Positions 49,911 to 59,150 are shown, counted from the first letter of the stretch. The stretch: 64,000 bases of DNA from Pseudomonas sp. ATCC 13867 (GCF_000349845.1 NC_020829.1:2673001-2737000), one strand, 5' to 3'. Program-made: numbers and translations. Notes: generated by a model from the letters alone, not told the origin.

Positions 49911-52325
49911 ATGTCCAGTTTCTCTGCCATTGCCGCCGGTGCTCCGGTGTCCATGCCTGCTACGCAGTTGCCGCGCGAGCCGCTGCTGCAAGTCCTGCTG
50001 GAGTCTCCACGTCGTCTGAGCCTGCTCTGCGCGCCGGCCGGGTATGGCAAGAGCGCCCTGGCCCGTGCCGCCCTGGAGCGCCTGCCGGCCAGTTGCGCGC
50101 GCATCTGGCTGGATTGCGCCGACCAGCCGCTGGGCGTGACGGCCGTGTGCTCGCAGATCGCCCGTAGCCTGGGATTGCCGGAGAGCGACCCGGCCAGCGT
50201 GCTGCTGGCCCTGCAACTGCGCCGGCAGCCGCTCTGGCTGGTGCTGGACGACTACCCGCAGGCCCCCGATGCCGAGCTCGATGCCTGGGTTCAGCGTCTG
50301 CTGGGCCTGGCCGAGACGCCTCTGTACCTGCTGGTCAGTTGCCGCCAGCGCCCGGACTGGAACCTCTCGCGCCTGTTGCTCGACGAGCGCCTGTGCGAAC
50401 TGGGCGCCGCGCAACTGGCCTTCAGCCGCGCGGAAAGCGATGCGCTGGCGCTCGCCCTGGGCCATGACAGCGAATGCCGCGAACGCCTGTGGGCGGCCAC
50501 GCAGGGCTGGTGCGCCGGCGTGCGGCTGCTGCTCAGCGCGCGCGACGGCGTCCATGCGCCGGGCGAAGTGGCGTCCTGGCTGCGTTCCTACCTGGAGCAG
50601 GAACTTCTCGGCCGCCTCGACGCCGAGGCGGGCGACATGCTCTGCGGCCTGGCCTACCTGCCGCGCTTCAACCGCGAAATCTGCGCCGGCCTCTGGGAAG
50701 AGCAGGGCGGCGAACTGTTCGACCGCCTGCACCAGGGCCAGGGCTTCTTCCTTCCAATGGACGCCGAAGGCCGCTGCTTCCGCCTGCCGCCGCTGGTGGC
50801 CAAGGCCCTGCAGGACCACCTCCAGGGGCCTGCCCTGACCCGCCTGCGTCTGCGTGCCTGCAGCGTGCTGAGCCAGGCAGGCTGGCTGAACGAAGCCATC
50901 GAAATGGCTCTGGGCGCCGGCCAGCCGGAAGTCGCCGCCAGCTATATGGATCGCCTGGACATGGACTGGCTGTTCGCCGGCCGCCACCTGCGCCTGCTGC
51001 TGGACTGGCGCGAAAAACTCCCGGCGGCGCTGATGGAAAGCACCCCCCGGCTGATCTGCCTGAACACCCGCGCGCTGCTGTTCAGCTGGCGCCTGGACGA
51101 GGCCGAAGCCTGCATCGCGCGCCTCGGCGACTTCCTGCCGCAAGCCCAGGCCACGCGCAACCATCGCCTGCTGGCCAACTGGCTGGCCCTGCGCGGTGCG
51201 CTGGACGGCATGCACGGCCGCATGGACGATGCGCGTGAACGCTGCAGCGCCGCCCTGGCGGAACTGGACCCGCGCGACTGGCGTTCGGCGCTGCTGTGCC
51301 AGACCACCCTGGCGCGCCTGGACATGGCCTGCGGCCAGCCGCAGTCGGCGCGGCGCACCCTGCGGGAGGCCGTCGAACTGGCGCGCCGTCGGGGCTGCCT
51401 GGCCAGCGAAGTGCTGCTCGACTGTGACCGCATCCGCCTGGCGCTGCTCTGCGGCGAAGCGGGGCAGGCGCAGGCCCTGCTGGACGCTTGCTGCGAACGG
51501 GTAGCGGCGACCGGCCAGGAACATGGGCTGCTGCTCGGCCGCCTGGCCTTCCTGCGCGGTGAACTGCTCCTGCTGCAGGGCGACCTGGAAGGCGCTGGCG
51601 CCATCCTCGAAAGCGGCGTGACGCAGGCCCGCACCTGCGCCGATCCCTATATCCTGCACGGTCTGCTCGGCCTCGCCGAAGTCGCCTCGCGTGGTGGCGA
51701 GCATCTGGAAGCCGGACGCATGGTGGATGAAGCCGAACGCTGCATGCACCGCTGGCGGGTACAGCCAGCCTGCTATGCATTGCCACTGCAGGGCCTGCGT
51801 TTGCGCCTGCTGGCACGCCAGGGCCAATGGCAGCGCCTGCACCAGGAAGGCCAGGCGCTGGCGACGGAGCCGCTGGCGCCGCCGCTGCACACCCCCTCGC
51901 TGCCGCAGCGCCTGCGTTATCTGCTGGCGCTCGCCGAGGCCGGCTGCGGCGACCCCCTGGCGGCGCGCGAACGTCTGCGCCGCCTGCAGGACGAATGCCA
52001 GCGCCTGGAACTCTACGGCCTGGCCCGCGAGGCGCAGCACGCGCTGGAAAGCCTGGCCGGCGGCGTGCAGACCGAGCAACTGCCCGGCCTGCTGCCGGCA
52101 GGGCCCGCCGGCACCGCCGAGGGTTGTGGGCACGGCCTCACCGCCCGCGAGGTCACGGTGCTGCGGCTGTTGGCCGAAGGCCTGTCGAACCAGGAGATCG
52201 GTAACAGCCTGTTCATCTCGCTGAACACCGTGAAGACACACACCAAGAAGATCAACGTGAAGCTCGGCGTGCGCCGGCGTACCCAGGCCATCGTCCGCGC
52301 CAAGTCACTGGGGCTACTCGGGTGA
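49911..52325 (+). CDS. MalT-type LuxR family ATP-dependent regulator
   Basis: 804 residues. N-terminal STAND-type ATPase: Walker A CAPAGYGKS (about residue 41) and Walker B-like WLVLDDYP (about 105). A winged-helix and a long helical repeat region (about 300-700) follow, then a C-terminal LuxR HTH (LTAREVTVLRLLAEGLSNQEIGNSLF, then NTVKTHTKKINVKLGVRRRTQAIVRAKSLGLL). Such proteins oligomerise on DNA when they bind both an inducer and ATP. It most likely activates the DUF1302-DUF1329 pair just upstream. The start codon has only a weak Shine-Dalgarno. Its C-terminal domain is the parent type of the 9175 remnant. Confidence 0.9.
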   Translation: MSSFSAIAAGAPVSMPATQLPREPLLQVLLESPRRLSLLCAPAGYGKSALARAALERLPASCARIWLDCADQPLGVTAVCSQIARSLGLPESDPASVLLALQLRRQPLWLVLDDYPQAPDAELDAWVQRLLGLAETPLYLLVSCRQRPDWNLSRLLLDERLCELGAAQLAFSRAESDALALALGHDSECRERLWAATQGWCAGVRLLLSARDGVHAPGEVASWLRSYLEQELLGRLDAEAGDMLCGLAYLPRFNREICAGLWEEQGGELFDRLHQGQGFFLPMDAEGRCFRLPPLVAKALQDHLQGPALTRLRLRACSVLSQAGWLNEAIEMALGAGQPEVAASYMDRLDMDWLFAGRHLRLLLDWREKLPAALMESTPRLICLNTRALLFSWRLDEAEACIARLGDFLPQAQATRNHRLLANWLALRGALDGMHGRMDDARERCSAALAELDPRDWRSALLCQTTLARLDMACGQPQSARRTLREAVELARRRGCLASEVLLDCDRIRLALLCGEAGQAQALLDACCERVAATGQEHGLLLGRLAFLRGELLLLQGDLEGAGAILESGVTQARTCADPYILHGLLGLAEVASRGGEHLEAGRMVDEAERCMHRWRVQPACYALPLQGLRLRLLARQGQWQRLHQEGQALATEPLAPPLHTPSLPQRLRYLLALAEAGCGDPLAARERLRRLQDECQRLELYGLAREAQHALESLAGGVQTEQLPGLLPAGPAGTAEGCGHGLTAREVTVLRLLAEGLSNQEIGNSLFISLNTVKTHTKKINVKLGVRRRTQAIVRAKSLGLLG

Positions 52326-53219
52326 GCGGCCGCCGCCGGCCTGCCGCAGCAGATCCACCAGCGCCCGCGCGCAGCCGGGCAGGGCCTCGTGGTCGCGTAG
52401 CAGCACGCTGCGTTCGCGAACGACCCAGGGCTCGTCCAGAGCGAGGATCTGCAGGTTCATGGTGCGGCTGTGGCGCAACGCCGCCGTTTCCGGGATGACC
52501 CCGATGCCGACACCGGCCTCGACCATCCGGCAGATGGCCTCGAAGCTGGCCACCTGGATACGCAGGTTGAGGCTGCCGCCGACGCGCTTCACCTGCTCGC
52601 GCAGGAAGCTCTGCAGGGTGCTGCCCTCGTGCAGGCCGATGTGAGCGAAGCCCAGGGTATCGGCCAGCGTCAGGTGCCGCAGACGGCCTAGCGGATGCTC
52701 CGGCGGTACCACCAGGACCAGCCGGTCGGTGCTGAAGTGCACCACCTGCAAGCCTTCGGCGCGCACCGGACCGGCAACGATGCCCAGGTCGGCGGAGCCG
52801 TCGAGGATGGCGCGGACGATGTCGCGGTTCAGGCGTTCCTGCAGGTCCACGCTGACACCGGGGCGCACCGCGAGGAAGCCGGCCAGCAGCTCGGGCAGGA
52901 ACTCGGTGACCGCCGTGGTGTTGGCGAAGATGCGGATGTGCCCGACCTGGTCGCCGCCCTGTTCGCTGAAGTCATCCTTCAGATGATCCACCTGGCGCAG
53001 GATCAGCCGCGCGTGCTGCAGCAGCCGGTGGCCCGCCGGGGTCAGCTCGACGCCGCGGTTGTCGCGATACAGCAGGCGGCAGTCGAGCTGGCCCTCCAGC
53101 GCCTTGATCCGCGCGCTGGCGGCGGCGGCCGAGAGATGGGCGCGGCGCGCGCCCTGGGTAAGGCTGGGGGCTTCGGCGATGTGCGCAAAAAGCCGCAGGT
53201 CGGCCAGGTCGAAGTGCAT
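52314..53219 (-). CDS. LysR family regulator of the itaconate cluster
   Basis: 301 residues; the start has GGAGA upstream and the end overlaps the LuxR gene's end by 12 bp (convergent). N-terminal LysR HTH (LADLRLFAHIAEAPSLTQGARRAHLSAAAASARIKALE), C-terminal substrate domain. Position and orientation match PA0877 of P. aeruginosa, divergent from the itaconyl-CoA hydratase gene. It likely activates the divergent operon in response to itaconate or a CoA derivative. Confidence 0.9.
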   Translation of the reverse strand: MHFDLADLRLFAHIAEAPSLTQGARRAHLSAAAASARIKALEGQLDCRLLYRDNRGVELTPAGHRLLQHARLILRQVDHLKDDFSEQGGDQVGHIRIFANTTAVTEFLPELLAGFLAVRPGVSVDLQERLNRDIVRAILDGSADLGIVAGPVRAEGLQVVHFSTDRLVLVVPPEHPLGRLRHLTLADTLGFAHIGLHEGSTLQSFLREQVKRVGGSLNLRIQVASFEAICRMVEAGVGIGVIPETAALRHSRTMNLQILALDEPWVVRERSVLLRDHEALPGCARALVDLLRQAGGGRSPE

Positions 53220-53275
53220 GGGGCGGTTCTCCGCGAAACGGCAGACAGCCCCGCTAGGCTGTCAGTGTCGAAGTG

Positions 53276-53296
53276 GCGTTAGGATTTCCCTAACGC
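53276..53296. promoter_or_regulatory. LysR-type binding site in the itaconate divergent promoter
   Basis: gcgttagg (53276-53283) and cctaacgc (53289-53296), perfect 8-bp arms with a 5-bp spacer, containing the T-N11-A LysR signature. It lies midway between the LysR and ich genes; an AT-rich -10-like region (TATAAA near 53302) follows toward ich. Confidence 0.7.
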
Positions 53297-53374
53297 TGGA
53301 TTATAAAAATGTATATTCAGCGAACGCAAGCCCTGTTGCATGCTCCGTTCATCAAACCTGCCAAGAGGTCCGAA

Positions 53375-54202
53375 ATGAGCGATTCACCCTACGCCGACTG
53401 GATCGGCCGCTCCCAGGAGCGCGAGGAAGAATTGAGTACGCTGCTGGTCCGCCGCCTGGCCGTGACCCTGGCCGAAGAGGCTCCGGCTGCTGGCGAGGCG
53501 CTGCCGCCGCTGTGGCACTGGATGTTCTTCCAGGATGAAGTGATCGAGCCGGGCCTGGGCGCCGACGGCCACCCGGCGCGCGGCGGCTTCCTGCCCCCGG
53601 CCGATGGGCGCAACCGCATGTGGGCCGGCGGCCGCCTGGAGTTCCATGAGCCGCTGCGCGTCGGCGGCGTGGCGAAGCGCACCACCACTATCCTGAATGT
53701 CGAGGAAAAGCACGGCCGCACCGGCTCGTTGCTGTTCGTCACCCTGCGCCACGAATTCGTCCAGGACGGCCGCCTGGCGTTCAGCGAAGAGCAGGACATC
53801 GTCTACCGCGAGCCCAGCCCGCCCAAGCTTTCCAGCGGCGACGCAATGCCCGTCGGCGGCTGGCGCGAGGCCGTGGTGCCGTCGCCGATCCTGCTGTTCC
53901 GCTACTCCGCGCTGACCTTCAACGGCCACCGCATCCATTACGACTGGCCCTACGTCACCGAGGCCGAGGGCTACCCCGGACTGGTGGTGCACGGCCCGCT
54001 GATCGGCACCCTGAACCTGCGCGCGTTCTGCCGAGCCAACCCCAACGCACGCCTGCGCCGCTACGCCTACCGTGGCCAGCGCCCGCTGATCAGCCCCGAG
54101 CCGTTCGAAGTCGGCGGCCGCCTGAGCGGCCCCGGCAAGGCCGAAGTCTGGGCCGGCAACGGCGCCGGCATCGCCCAGCGCGGCGAAGTGGAATTCGACT
54201 GA
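53375..54202 (+). CDS. ich: Itaconyl-CoA hydratase (Ich, MaoC-like hot-dog)
   Basis: 275 residues from the ATG at 53375 (AGAGGTC upstream). N-terminal FAS1-like hot-dog half and C-terminal MaoC half: the active-site segment is RYSALTFNGHRIHYDWPYVTEAEGYPGLVVHGPL, with hydratase Asp/His positions. The family converts itaconyl-CoA to (S)-citramalyl-CoA and is close to mesaconyl-C4-CoA hydratase. The assignment is supported mainly by the adjoining Ict and Ccl genes and LysR gene in PA0877-PA0883 order. Confidence 0.88.
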   Translation: MSDSPYADWIGRSQEREEELSTLLVRRLAVTLAEEAPAAGEALPPLWHWMFFQDEVIEPGLGADGHPARGGFLPPADGRNRMWAGGRLEFHEPLRVGGVAKRTTTILNVEEKHGRTGSLLFVTLRHEFVQDGRLAFSEEQDIVYREPSPPKLSSGDAMPVGGWREAVVPSPILLFRYSALTFNGHRIHYDWPYVTEAEGYPGLVVHGPLIGTLNLRAFCRANPNARLRRYAYRGQRPLISPEPFEVGGRLSGPGKAEVWAGNGAGIAQRGEVEFD

Positions 54203-54249
54203 CCGCACCTTTCCCGGTGCCCCCAACAAGAAAGACATGAGGTGTTTCG

Positions 54250-55410
54250 ATGACGTCCACCCCCGAAGAACTCCAGGCCATCCGTGACGGCGTGCGCGCC
54301 CTGTGCGCGGAGTTCCCCGCCGAGTACTGGCGCAAGATCGACGAAGAGAAGGGCTTCCCCGAGGCATTCGTGCGCGCCATGACCGAAGCCGGCTGGCTCT
54401 CGGCAATGATTCCGGAAGAATACGGCGGCTCGGGCCTGGGCCTGGCCGAGGCCTCGGTGATCCTCGAGGAAGTGAACCACTGCGGCGGCAACTCCGGGAC
54501 CATCCACGGGCAGATGTACAACATGTTCACCCTGCTGCGTAACGGCAGCGCCGAGCAGAAGGCCTACTACCTGCCCAAGCTGGCCAGCGGCGAGCTGCGC
54601 CTGCAATCGATGGGCGTCACCGAGCCGACCACCGGCACCGACACCACCAAGATCAAGACCACCGCCGTGCGCCAGGGCGACAAGTACGTGATCAACGGCC
54701 AGAAGGTGTGGATCTCGCGCATCCAGCATTCCGACCTGATGATCCTGCTGGCCCGCACCACGCCGCTGGCCGAGGTGAAGAAGAAATCCGAAGGCATGTC
54801 GATCTTCCTCGTCGACCTGCGCGAGGCCATCGGCAACGGCCTGACCGTGCAGCCGATTGCCAACATGGTCAACCACGAGACCAACGAGCTGTTCTTCGAC
54901 AACCTGGAACTGCCGGCCAGCAGCCTGATCGGCGAGGAAGGCAAGGGCTTCAAGTACATCCTCGACGGCCTCAATGCCGAGCGCACCCTGATCGCCGCCG
55001 AGTGCATCGGCGACGGCCGCTGGTTCACCGAGAAGTCCGCCCAGTACGCCCGCGACCGCGTGGTGTTCGGCCGCCCGATCGGGCAGAACCAGGGCGTGCA
55101 GTTCCCTATCGCCGAGGCGCACATCGAGATCGAAGCGGCCGACCTGATGCGCTGGCGCGCCTGCCAGGAATACGACAGCGGCAAGAACGCCGGCGCCGCC
55201 GCCAACATGGCCAAGTACCTGGCGGCCAAGGCCAGCTGGGAAGCGGCCAATGCCTGCCTGCAGACCCACGGCGGTTTCGGCTTCGCCAACGAGTACGACG
55301 TCGAGCGCAAGTTCCGCGAGACGCGCCTGTACCAGGTGGCGCCGATTTCCACCAACCTGATCCTGTCCTACGTGGCCGAGCACCTGCTCGAACTGCCGCG
55401 CTCCTTCTGA
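54250..55410 (+). CDS. Acyl-CoA dehydrogenase of the itaconate cluster (PA0879 type)
   Basis: 386 residues, ATG at 54250 with GAGGTG upstream. Standard acyl-CoA dehydrogenase domains: N-terminal helical, beta domain (LQSMGVTEPTTGTDTTKIKTTA, GDKYVINGQKVWISRIQHSD) and C-terminal helical (GGFGFANEYDVERKFRETRLYQVAPISTNLIL). Position corresponds to PA0879. Its precise contribution to itaconate breakdown is not established in my knowledge; it might process methylsuccinyl-CoA or another C5 acyl-CoA. Confidence 0.88.
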   Translation: MTSTPEELQAIRDGVRALCAEFPAEYWRKIDEEKGFPEAFVRAMTEAGWLSAMIPEEYGGSGLGLAEASVILEEVNHCGGNSGTIHGQMYNMFTLLRNGSAEQKAYYLPKLASGELRLQSMGVTEPTTGTDTTKIKTTAVRQGDKYVINGQKVWISRIQHSDLMILLARTTPLAEVKKKSEGMSIFLVDLREAIGNGLTVQPIANMVNHETNELFFDNLELPASSLIGEEGKGFKYILDGLNAERTLIAAECIGDGRWFTEKSAQYARDRVVFGRPIGQNQGVQFPIAEAHIEIEAADLMRWRACQEYDSGKNAGAAANMAKYLAAKASWEAANACLQTHGGFGFANEYDVERKFRETRLYQVAPISTNLILSYVAEHLLELPRSF

Positions 55411-55434
55411 TCACGGCGCCTCGAGAACAACACA

Positions 55435-56784
55435 ATGAACAACACCCACGCCCTTGCCGAATTTCTCGCCGGCCTGCGCTACGAAGACCTGCCGCAAGCG
55501 GTGGTCGAGCGTACCGAAGACCTGTTCCTCGACTGGCTCGGCTCAGCCCTGGCCAGCCAGGACCGCCACCCGATCCCGCTGTTCCAGCGCTACGCCCGCA
55601 CGATGGGCCCGGCGGACGGCAACAGCCGCATCCTGGTCGACGGTCGCGGCAGCAGCGCCTACTTCGCCGCGCTGGTGAATGGTGCCAGTTCGCACCTGGT
55701 GGAACAGGACGACTTGCACAACAGCTCGGTGCTGCACCCGGCTACCGTAGTCTTCCCGGCCGCCCTGGCCGCTGCCCAGGACCTGGGCAAGTCCGGCCGC
55801 GAGCTGATCCTTGCCAGCGTCGCCGGCTATGAGGCCGGCATCCGTATCGGCGAGTTCCTTGGCCGTACGCACTACCGCATCTTCCACACCACCGCCACGG
55901 TCGGCACCCTGGCCGCCGCCGTGGCGGTGGGCAAGCTGCTGGGCTTCGACAGCCATCAGTTCGTGCATTGCCTGGGCAGCGCCGGCACCCAGGCCGCCGG
56001 GCTCTGGGAGTTCCTGCGCGACGCTGCCGACTCCAAGCAACTGCACACCGCCAAGGCCGCCGCCGATGGCCTGCTGGCCGCCTACCTGACCGCCGACGGC
56101 CTGACTGGCGCGCAGAACATCCTCGAAGGCGAGCAGGGCATGGCCGCCGGGATGTCCCGCGATGCCGACCCACGCTGGCTGGTGGACGGCCTGGGCACCC
56201 GCTGGGCGCTGGCCGAGACCTCCTTCAAGTTCCACGCCTCCTGCCGCCATACCCACCCGGCCGCCGATGCGCTGCTGGCGTTGATGCAGCGCGAGGGGCT
56301 TGAGCACGACGACATCGCCAAGGTGACCACCCGCGTGCACCAGGCAGCCATCGACGTGCTCGGCCGTGTGGTGGTGCCGCAGAGCGTGCACCAGGCGAAG
56401 TTCTCGATGGGCACCGTGCTGGGCCTGATCGCCGTGCACGGCAAGGCCGGGCTGGTGGAGTTCGAGACGTTCGCCCTGCAGGACCCGCGCATCGCCGCCT
56501 TCCGCGAAAAGGTCGAGATGCAGCTCGACCCCGAGGTCGACGGCGCCTACCCGCAGCGCTGGCTGGGCCGGGTCGAGGTGGTGACCACCGATGGTCGCTG
56601 CTTCCAGGGTGCGATCGACGAGCCCAAGGGCGACCCGGGCAACACGCTGAGCCGCGAGGAGCTTGCGGACAAGTTCCGCCGCCTGCTGGCGTTCGCCGGT
56701 GCCCGTGGCGATGCCGAGGCCGAGCGGCTGATCGACGCCACCTGGCGCCTGCATGCGCAGATGCAGCTCGGCGACTTCGCCTGA
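55435..56784 (+). CDS. MmgE/PrpD family protein (PA0881 type)
   Basis: 449 residues. Typical MmgE/PrpD sequence: DLFLDWLGSALASQDRHP near the start, GASSHLVEQDDLHNSSVLHPATVVFPAALAAAQ in the active-site region, and RHTHPAADALLALMQREGL. Related enzymes are 2-methylcitrate dehydratase and cis-aconitate decarboxylase (itaconate synthase). Position matches PA0881; the activity in this pathway is not settled. In P. aeruginosa a glyoxalase/dioxygenase-like gene (PA0880) lies before it and is absent here: only 24 bp separate it from the dehydrogenase gene. Confidence 0.85.
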   Translation: MNNTHALAEFLAGLRYEDLPQAVVERTEDLFLDWLGSALASQDRHPIPLFQRYARTMGPADGNSRILVDGRGSSAYFAALVNGASSHLVEQDDLHNSSVLHPATVVFPAALAAAQDLGKSGRELILASVAGYEAGIRIGEFLGRTHYRIFHTTATVGTLAAAVAVGKLLGFDSHQFVHCLGSAGTQAAGLWEFLRDAADSKQLHTAKAAADGLLAAYLTADGLTGAQNILEGEQGMAAGMSRDADPRWLVDGLGTRWALAETSFKFHASCRHTHPAADALLALMQREGLEHDDIAKVTTRVHQAAIDVLGRVVVPQSVHQAKFSMGTVLGLIAVHGKAGLVEFETFALQDPRIAAFREKVEMQLDPEVDGAYPQRWLGRVEVVTTDGRCFQGAIDEPKGDPGNTLSREELADKFRRLLAFAGARGDAEAERLIDATWRLHAQMQLGDFA

Positions 56785-56861
56785 GCCTGTCCCGGGCGGC
56801 CATGCCGCCCGGATCTTCCGAATCGTCGCGCCGGCCGGCTGGCCGGCGCCTGGAGTTGTCC

Positions 56862-58052
56862 ATGAGTTCGCGTCCCCTCGACGGCATTACCGTGATCAGC
56901 CTGGAACACGCCATTGCCGCGCCGTTCTGCACCCGCCAACTGGCCGACCTCGGCGCGCGGGTGATCAAGGTCGAACGCCCCGGCGTCGGCGACTTCGCCC
57001 GTGGCTACGACGAACGCGTGCGTGGCATGGCCTCGCATTTCGTCTGGACCAATCGCTCCAAGGAGAGCCTGGCCCTGGACCTCAAGCAGGCGCCGGCGCA
57101 AGTCGTGCTGGAGCAACTGCTGGAGCGCGCCGATGTGCTGGTGCAGAACCTGGCGCCAGGCGCCGCCGCGCGCATGGGGCTGTCGTTCGAGGCGCTGCAC
57201 GAGCGCTTCCCGAAGCTGATCGTCTGCGACATTTCCGGCTACGGCGAAGGCGGGCCCTACGAGCAGAAGAAGGCCTACGACCTGCTGATCCAGAGCGAAA
57301 GCGGCTTCCTCTCGGTGACCGGCGGTCCCGGCGCCGATGGGATGGCCAAGGCCGGCTGCTCCATCGCCGACATCTCCGCCGGCATGTATGCCTACAGCGG
57401 CATCCTCTCGGCGCTGCTGCTGCGCGGGCGCACGGGGCAGGGCAGCCGGGTCGAGGTATCCATGCTGGAGAGCATGGCCGAGTGGATGGGCTTCCCGATG
57501 TACTACGCCTTCGAGGGCCAGAACCCGCCGCCGCGCGCCGGCGCCGCCCATGCCACCATCTATCCGTACGGCCCGTTCCCGGTGGGCGATGGCGGCAGCG
57601 TGATGCTCGGCGTGCAGAACGAGCGCGAATGGCAGGCGTTCTGCGAGCAGGTACTGCGACAGCCGGCCCTGGCCGGCGACCCGCGCTTCACCAGCACCAG
57701 CCTGCGCGTGGCCAATCGCGAGGCGCTGCGGGCACTGATCGTCGAAGCCTTTGCCAGCCTGACGGCGGAACAGGTGGTCGAGCGCCTGGAGTTGGCGCAG
57801 ATCGCCAATGCCCACGTCAATGACATGCGCGATCTGTGGCAACATCCGCAACTCGCCGCCCGTGAGGGCTGGCGCGAAATCGACAGCCCGGTCGGCCGGC
57901 TGCCGGCGTTGCTGCCGCCGGCCCGCAACAGCGCGTTCGCCGCGCGCATGGACGCGGTGCCGGCGCTCGGCGAACACACCGACGGCCTGCTGCAGGAACT
58001 GGGCTATACCCCCCGTGACATCCAGCGCCTGCACGAGCAGGGCGCGGTATGA
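56862..58052 (+). CDS. ict: Itaconate CoA-transferase (Ict, family III)
   Basis: 396 residues from the ATG at 56862 (CTGGAG upstream). Family III (formyl-CoA transferase-like) fold: an N-terminal LDGITVISLEHAIAAPFCTRQLADLGARVIKVERPG and the catalytic Asp in the conserved KKAYDLLIQSESGFL. It transfers CoA from succinyl-CoA to itaconate, opening the pathway. Its stop overlaps the next start (ATGA), supporting a linked reaction with Ccl. Confidence 0.88.
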   Translation: MSSRPLDGITVISLEHAIAAPFCTRQLADLGARVIKVERPGVGDFARGYDERVRGMASHFVWTNRSKESLALDLKQAPAQVVLEQLLERADVLVQNLAPGAAARMGLSFEALHERFPKLIVCDISGYGEGGPYEQKKAYDLLIQSESGFLSVTGGPGADGMAKAGCSIADISAGMYAYSGILSALLLRGRTGQGSRVEVSMLESMAEWMGFPMYYAFEGQNPPPRAGAAHATIYPYGPFPVGDGGSVMLGVQNEREWQAFCEQVLRQPALAGDPRFTSTSLRVANREALRALIVEAFASLTAEQVVERLELAQIANAHVNDMRDLWQHPQLAAREGWREIDSPVGRLPALLPPARNSAFAARMDAVPALGEHTDGLLQELGYTPRDIQRLHEQGAV

Positions 58053-58882
58053 GCCAGGAGAACCTCATGACCCCCATTGTCCGCACCGCCCTGTTCGTTC
58101 CTGGCAGCCGCCCGGAGCGTTTCGCCAAGGCCCTGGCCTGCGGCGCCGACGCGGTGATCATCGACCTGGAGGATGCGGTGGAGGCATCGCTCAAGGCCCA
58201 GGCGCGCGACAACCTGGCGGCCTTCCTCTGCGCCGAGCCGACGGCGCGCGTGCGGGTGCGGGTGAATGCCGCCGGCGACCCGGAGCAGGCCGCCGACCTG
58301 GAACTGTGCGGACGCCTGCCGGGCGTGGTCGGCATCCTGCTGCCCAAGGCCGAGCGCGCCGCCCAGGTTCGCGTCGCGGTGGCCTGCGGCAAGCCGGTCT
58401 GGCCCCTGGTCGAGAGCGCGCGAGGCCTGCTCGCGCTGGGCGAAATCGCCGCCTGCGAGGGCGTGGAACGTCTGACCTTCGGCGGACTCGACCTCGCCCT
58501 GGACATCGGCATGAGCAACGGCACACCGGCCGCCGCCACTGTCTACGACCAGGTGCGCCTGAGCCTGCTGCTGCATTCGCGGGTCAACGGCCTGCAGCCG
58601 CCGCTGGATACGGTCTACCCGGCGTTCGACGATGCCGAAGGGCTGGCGGCGACCATTCGCCACGGCCGCGACCAGGGACTGGTGGGGGCGCTGTGCATCC
58701 ATCCGAAGCAGGTTGCGGTGGTCCATGCGGCGCTGGCGCCCGACGCCGACGAACTGGACTGGGCCCGGCGCGTGGTGGAGGCCGCGCAGAGTGGCGCGGC
58801 TGCGTTCCAGGTCGATGGACAGATGGTCGACGCCCCTGTGCTGGGCCGTGCCCGGCGCCTGCTGGCCAACGCCGGCCTCTGA
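58049..58882 (+). CDS. ccl: (S)-Citramalyl-CoA lyase (Ccl, HpcH/CitE family)
   Basis: 277 residues. CitE-type TIM barrel: RTALFVPGSRPERFAKALACGADAVIIDLEDAV, the metal-binding acidic residues in LVESARGLLALGEIA, and FGGLDLALDIGMS. Cleaves (S)-citramalyl-CoA to acetyl-CoA and pyruvate. Last gene of the operon; the REP cluster follows. The TRAP-type transporter genes that follow in P. aeruginosa are absent here. Confidence 0.9.
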   Translation: MSQENLMTPIVRTALFVPGSRPERFAKALACGADAVIIDLEDAVEASLKAQARDNLAAFLCAEPTARVRVRVNAAGDPEQAADLELCGRLPGVVGILLPKAERAAQVRVAVACGKPVWPLVESARGLLALGEIAACEGVERLTFGGLDLALDIGMSNGTPAAATVYDQVRLSLLLHSRVNGLQPPLDTVYPAFDDAEGLAATIRHGRDQGLVGALCIHPKQVAVVHAALAPDADELDWARRVVEAAQSGAAAFQVDGQMVDAPVLGRARRLLANAGL

Positions 58883-58884
58883 CC

Positions 58885-59102
58885 TAGGAGCTTGCTCGCG
58901 AAGCGTCCTGCATCGGCATAGGCCCGCCGGACGCTGATCTTGCCGGCGAATCGCGGACAAAGTCCGCTCCTACAGGGCGACAGGGTTTCGTCCGTAGAAA
59001 CTTGGTAGGCCTAGCGCCGAGGGCATGCCCGGATCTGTAGGAGCGAGCTTGCTCGCGAACAGCTCCGCAGCGGAGCGGGTTCGCGAGCAGGCTCGCTTAC
59101 AC
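58885..59102. repeat. Cluster of four REP palindromes (BIME-like)
   Basis: Four Pseudomonas REP units in alternating orientation: taggagcttgctcgcgaa (58885-58902, plus); the reverse-oriented unit ending in gtccgctcctacag (about 58951-58974); tgtaggagcgagcttgctc (from 59036 to 59060, plus); and its mirror at 59079-59102. The last two form a large inverted pair around a small hairpin (GCTCCGC-A-GCGGAGC). It fills the 268-bp gap between Ccl and the thiolase gene; no coding sequence is seen. Such clusters act as 3' mRNA ends and gyrase or RNase targets. Confidence 0.9.
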
Positions 59103-59150
59103 GGGCAAACGCCGCCTGAAACGCTTGAGCGCCGTCCCGGCGCCGCTACT

